Of a stretch of 64,000 nt of DNA, positions 61,108 to 64,000 are shown one piece after another. The position numbers were made by a program, and so were the translations under genes. This DNA is from Microbacterium sp. NC79 (GTDB taxonomy: Bacteria > Actinomycetota > Actinomycetes > Actinomycetales > Microbacteriaceae). The stretch spans positions 2,108,001-2,172,000 of the forward strand of contig NZ_JAHQYI010000001.1 in assembly GCF_019061125.1 (NCBI RefSeq), written 5' to 3'. The notes under the pieces are model-generated. The model had not been told where the DNA came from and made no database searches. It was given only the letters and a program-made list of their open reading frames with translations. Each line of letters starts with the position of its first letter. Positions within the stretch are counted from its first letter, which is position 1.

Positions 61108-61143
61108 CGGAACCATGCGGTGCGCACCGCAGGAATGGTTCCG
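61108..61143. repeat. Nested inverted repeat in the tRNA-Trp/HSP90 spacer
   Basis: An outer pair CGGAACCAT/ATGGTTCCG (61108-61116, 61135-61143) flanks an inner palindrome GCGGTGCGCACCGC (61117-61130). The spacer 60965-61251 holds no gene. It could be an operator or a transcript hairpin. Confidence 0.55.
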
Positions 61144-61251
61144 TCATCTTCCACTCCCCCGCGGTATGCACAGCGCCCGCGCCGTTTCGCGCGAAAGTGG
61201 CACGCCGCGTAGAGTCGAAGCTCTGTCGAGAGCGCGATTTTGGGAGTACAT

Positions 61252-63093
61252 GTGACCTCGTCCCCACAACAGTTTCAAGTGGACCTTCGGGGCGTTGTCG
61301 ACCTCCTCAGCCGCCACATCTATTCGAGCCCGCGGGTCTACCTGCGAGAACTCCTGCAAAATGCCGGCGATGCCATCACGGCCCGTCGCTCGCTCGATGG
61401 CGGCGGTGGGTCCATTCGGATCACGCCGATTGGCCAGGCGTCCAGCGAATTTGTGCTGCGCGACGACGGCATTGGCCTGACAGCCGATGAGGTCGCTGAG
61501 CTTCTCGCGACCGTGGGCCGCAGCTCGAAGCGCGACATTTTTGACCTGCCGCGGCAAGATTTTCTCGGGCAGTTCGGTATTGGACTGCTGAGTTGCTTCA
61601 TGGTGGCAGACGAAATTGTCATTCGTTCGCAGAGCGCGACCGGTGCGGCCGCTGTCGAATGGGTGGGTAAGACCGATGGCACCTTCACGGTGCGGGAACT
61701 GACGGAACCACTTCCCATCGGCACCAGCGTGCACCTCACGCCCCGAATGGGGCAGGTCGAGCTGTTGCAGGCGGCCACAGTGCGCCGCCTCGCCGAGACC
61801 TTTGGCGAGTTTCTCCCCTACCGCATCGCGATTGATCTGCCAGGCGGCGGAGACGATGCCATCAACCACGAGCCACCGTTTCTCGACGTCGCTTCCCACC
61901 CCGAAAAGGCGTTGGAGTACGGAACCACGGTGCTGGGCACGCAGCCTTTCGACATGATCGACTTGTCGGCGCCCGGAACCGGTTGCCGCGGTATCGGGTA
62001 CGTTTTGCCGTTTATGCCGCCGCCGAGTGCCAGACAGACCAGCCGCGTCTATCTCAACCGGATGCTGCTGGGCGAGCGCATCCCTGACCTGCTTCCGGAG
62101 TGGGCGTTCTTCGTGCGCGCGGTTGTCGATTCCACCGGGCTGCACCCCACCGCGAGCCGGGAATCACTCGTCGAAGACGATGCCCTCGAAGAAACCCGCG
62201 AGGCGTTCGGCCAGGCGATTCGCCGGTGGGTGCTTGACCTCGGCCTCACGCAGCCGCACCGTCTGCAACAGTTCGTCGCGATTCACGAAGTCTCGCTGAA
62301 ATCACTCGTGCGTCACGACGAAGAACTGGCGCAGTTCATCGTGCGCTGGTTGACCGTGGAGACCACCCACGGCCGCCTCGCTATCGGCGATCTCGTGCAG
62401 CGCTTCGGTCGCGTGCGATACGCGGAGACGGTCGATGAATATCACCAGGTCGCGAGCATTTCTGACGCGTCGACCGTGCTGGTCAACGGCGGATACCTCT
62501 ACGACGCCGACATCGTGCGCATGCTTCCAGCCCTCTACCCCGCCGTTCTCGTTGAGCGTGTCGACGTCGTCAGCGAGTTTGAACGACTCGACCCGCCGCC
62601 GCTCGATGATCGCGACACCACCGTCGCACTCGAAGCCCGCGCCACCGCGGTGCTCGCCGACGTCGACACCACCGTCATCGTGCGCACGCTCGACCGCCAG
62701 AGCTTGCCTGCACTGTACGTCGCTGACCCCGAAGTGCTCCGCAAGATCGATCGCACCCGGGCGCAGGGCATCTCCGGCTCGCTGTGGTCGGGGGTGCTTG
62801 GCAAGCTCGATGAAATCACGTCGTCGATGCGGTCAGATGACACCGATCTGTCTGCCCGGCTGTGCCTGAACTGGGGCAACAAGACCGTCCGCACCCTCAC
62901 CAGGGTCACCGATGACGCCGTGTTCAGCCGCACCGTGCAGTTGCTGTACGTGCAGGCGCTGCTCGCCGGTCACCGCCCGCTGTCTGAACGCGACCGCGCG
63001 CTCATGACCACGGCGCTTGCTGACCTCATTGCGCTGTCCGCAGGCGAGATCGAACCCGACTTTCTTCCCCCTCTCGAGAACGGTGACGCATGA
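61252..63093 (+). CDS. HSP90-family protein, HtpG paralogue
   Basis: A 613-residue protein built as HtpG. The GHKL ATPase fold is complete: YLRELLQNAGDA (E33, N37, D40), DDGIGLTADEVAELLATVGRSS, LGQFGIGLLSCFMVAD and GTSVHLTPR; the middle domain has SRVYLNRMLLGERIPDLLP and VVDSTGLHPTASRESL. It diverges widely from ordinary HtpG, so it is a separate subfamily, seen in actinobacteria. I use the GTG at 61252 with GGGAG upstream. It overlaps the next gene by four bases. Client proteins are unknown. Confidence 0.9.
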   Translation: MTSSPQQFQVDLRGVVDLLSRHIYSSPRVYLRELLQNAGDAITARRSLDGGGGSIRITPIGQASSEFVLRDDGIGLTADEVAELLATVGRSSKRDIFDLPRQDFLGQFGIGLLSCFMVADEIVIRSQSATGAAAVEWVGKTDGTFTVRELTEPLPIGTSVHLTPRMGQVELLQAATVRRLAETFGEFLPYRIAIDLPGGGDDAINHEPPFLDVASHPEKALEYGTTVLGTQPFDMIDLSAPGTGCRGIGYVLPFMPPPSARQTSRVYLNRMLLGERIPDLLPEWAFFVRAVVDSTGLHPTASRESLVEDDALEETREAFGQAIRRWVLDLGLTQPHRLQQFVAIHEVSLKSLVRHDEELAQFIVRWLTVETTHGRLAIGDLVQRFGRVRYAETVDEYHQVASISDASTVLVNGGYLYDADIVRMLPALYPAVLVERVDVVSEFERLDPPPLDDRDTTVALEARATAVLADVDTTVIVRTLDRQSLPALYVADPEVLRKIDRTRAQGISGSLWSGVLGKLDEITSSMRSDDTDLSARLCLNWGNKTVRTLTRVTDDAVFSRTVQLLYVQALLAGHRPLSERDRALMTTALADLIALSAGEIEPDFLPPLENGDA

Positions 63094-64000
63094 CAACGGC
63101 CGAAGAGATCACCGCACTGTTCCAGCAGATTGACCACACCGCGTGGGGCCCTGAAGAGCGTGAGCTCACCGCCCGCGCCGTCGCGATGGCCGTCGAACTG
63201 GGCGACGAAGAGCTCGAGTACCGCGCCCGCATGCGCCAAACCTCGTCGGCGAATCAGGGCGGCGACACCACCCTGCTGCTCAGCTCGTTTGCGTGGTGCT
63301 TGGCCAAGCACGATTCCGACCCCACGCGTTTCCCGTCGGACATCGGCAACGGTGGCGCCGACCTGATGTGGCATTTCAAGTGGATGGCCTCCACCCTGCG
63401 CGCCAGCCCCGAGTTCAGCACCGAGCAGATTCAGGCGGTGCTCGATGACATGGAAGCGCACTTCCGCGCTGAGGGGCTGGGCCTGAGCGCCGTCGCGATG
63501 GCGCGCTTTGAAGATGCGTGGGGCTCCGGCCGCCTCGCCGAGGCGGAAGAGCGCCGGCTCGTGCTGGAAGCGACACCGCGCGACGACCACAGCCACTGTG
63601 ACGCATGCGGACGCAGCCAACTCGTCGGATACTTCGCCGATACTGACCGCGACGCCGATGCGATCCGTCTCGTTGAAGAGATGATCGAGGGCGGCTTCGG
63701 GTGCGGCGAAGAGCCTGAGCACGCGCTCGCCCGCTCCCTTCTCCCCTTCCTCCGCGCTGGCCGCCTTTCCGACGCGAGGCGCGCGCATCTGCGGAGCTAC
63801 CGGCTGGCTCGTGACAACGCCGACAACCTCGGCATGGTTGCCACCAACATTGTCTTCGCCGCGATCACGGGCAACGAGGCACGCGCTCTCGCCATGGTTG
63901 AGCGTCACGTGCGCTGGCTCGCTCACGATGCGCTCAACGTTGCTGGCCACGCCCGCGCCCTGCGGTCCTTCGGCATCGCGCTCGACGCCGTGACCCGTGC
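63090..64000 (+). CDS. Unrecognised helical repeat protein, partner of the HSP90 paralogue (5' part)
   Basis: The frame begins at ATG 63090, overlapping the stop of the HSP90 gene, and is open to the end of the window, so at least 303 residues are coded. No conserved domain is recognised. It is predicted largely alpha-helical, with amphipathic helix pairs in a TPR-like style (AAITGNEARALAMVERHV, SLLPFLRAGRLSDARRAHLRSYRLAR). A possible metal site HSHCDACGRS is at about residues 167-175. Close coupling suggests a client or cochaperone of the HSP90 protein. The C-terminus is missing. Confidence 0.8.
   Translation, partial: MTTAEEITALFQQIDHTAWGPEERELTARAVAMAVELGDEELEYRARMRQTSSANQGGDTTLLLSSFAWCLAKHDSDPTRFPSDIGNGGADLMWHFKWMASTLRASPEFSTEQIQAVLDDMEAHFRAEGLGLSAVAMARFEDAWGSGRLAEAEERRLVLEATPRDDHSHCDACGRSQLVGYFADTDRDADAIRLVEEMIEGGFGCGEEPEHALARSLLPFLRAGRLSDARRAHLRSYRLARDNADNLGMVATNIVFAAITGNEARALAMVERHVRWLAHDALNVAGHARALRSFGIALDAVTR

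Overview
The window looks like chromosomal DNA from a high-GC Actinomycetota, most probably a member of the Microbacteriaceae close to Microbacterium. This rests on GC content judged by eye in the low to mid 60s percent, many GTG starts, a small-type SRP RNA, the tRNA-Trp/secE/nusG and rplK/rplA blocks, rplJ/rplL with an L10 leader, an Ala/Pro/Glu-rich DnaX tail, an acidic N-terminal extension on NusG, a LysG/LysE pair, and the LAXTG-type sorting signal on a surface protein. The genus is inference. I see no phage, plasmid, insertion sequence or CRISPR array; it reads as core chromosome mixed with ordinary niche genes.

Layout. 1-5.3 kb: end of a flavin-dependent oxidoreductase, then galT-galK on the minus strand, divergent from a LacI-family regulator that is tightly followed by a glycerate kinase. 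5.3-12.1 kb: an ASCH protein, a membrane-anchored HNH nuclease, lysC, an EamA transporter, recR and dnaX. 12.1-18.8 kb: a GH65 disaccharide phosphorylase plus beta-phosphoglucomutase operon behind palindromic operators, then ackA and pta. 18.8-24.1 kb: SRP RNA, a MoxR/DUF58/transglutaminase operon and tRNA-Ser. 24.1-30.6 kb: small proteins, an epoxide hydrolase, a very large repetitive cell-wall-anchored surface protein and an NAD(P)-binding reductase. 30.7-38 kb: a cysteine-containing HTH regulator followed by cydA-cydB-cydD-cydC and a DsbA-like thioredoxin. 38-42.3 kb: GNAT, PAP2, a Bcr-type exporter, DUF3105 and DUF305 proteins. 42.3-47.4 kb: a carbohydrate ABC transporter without an ATPase gene, divergent from its LacI regulator. 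47.5-51.1 kb: rplJ-rplL with leader, a YqaJ-type nuclease and a murE-like ligase. 51.2-57.9 kb: DHA2 exporter with MarR partner, thioredoxin, acyl-CoA synthetase, lysG/lysE and DUF1801. 57.9-61 kb: rplA, rplK, nusG, secE, tRNA-Trp. 61.2-64 kb: an HtpG-like HSP90 paralogue translationally coupled to an unrecognised protein that runs off the end.

How they work together. Several units serve sugar use: galactose through GalK/GalT, alpha-linked disaccharides through import, phosphorolysis and beta-phosphoglucomutase, and overflow to acetate through Pta-AckA. Cytochrome bd with its assembly exporter gives low-oxygen respiration. LysC, LysG and LysE cover lysine synthesis and export.

The observations I rate highest are: a strongly over-represented word, GGTTCCG/CGGAACC, through genes and spacers; a small family of intergenic elements made of tandem TGGTTCCG units next to inverted repeats; the HSP90-paralogue operon at the right edge; the hexapeptide-repeat surface protein; and a cydD whose conserved N-terminus has no normal start codon.
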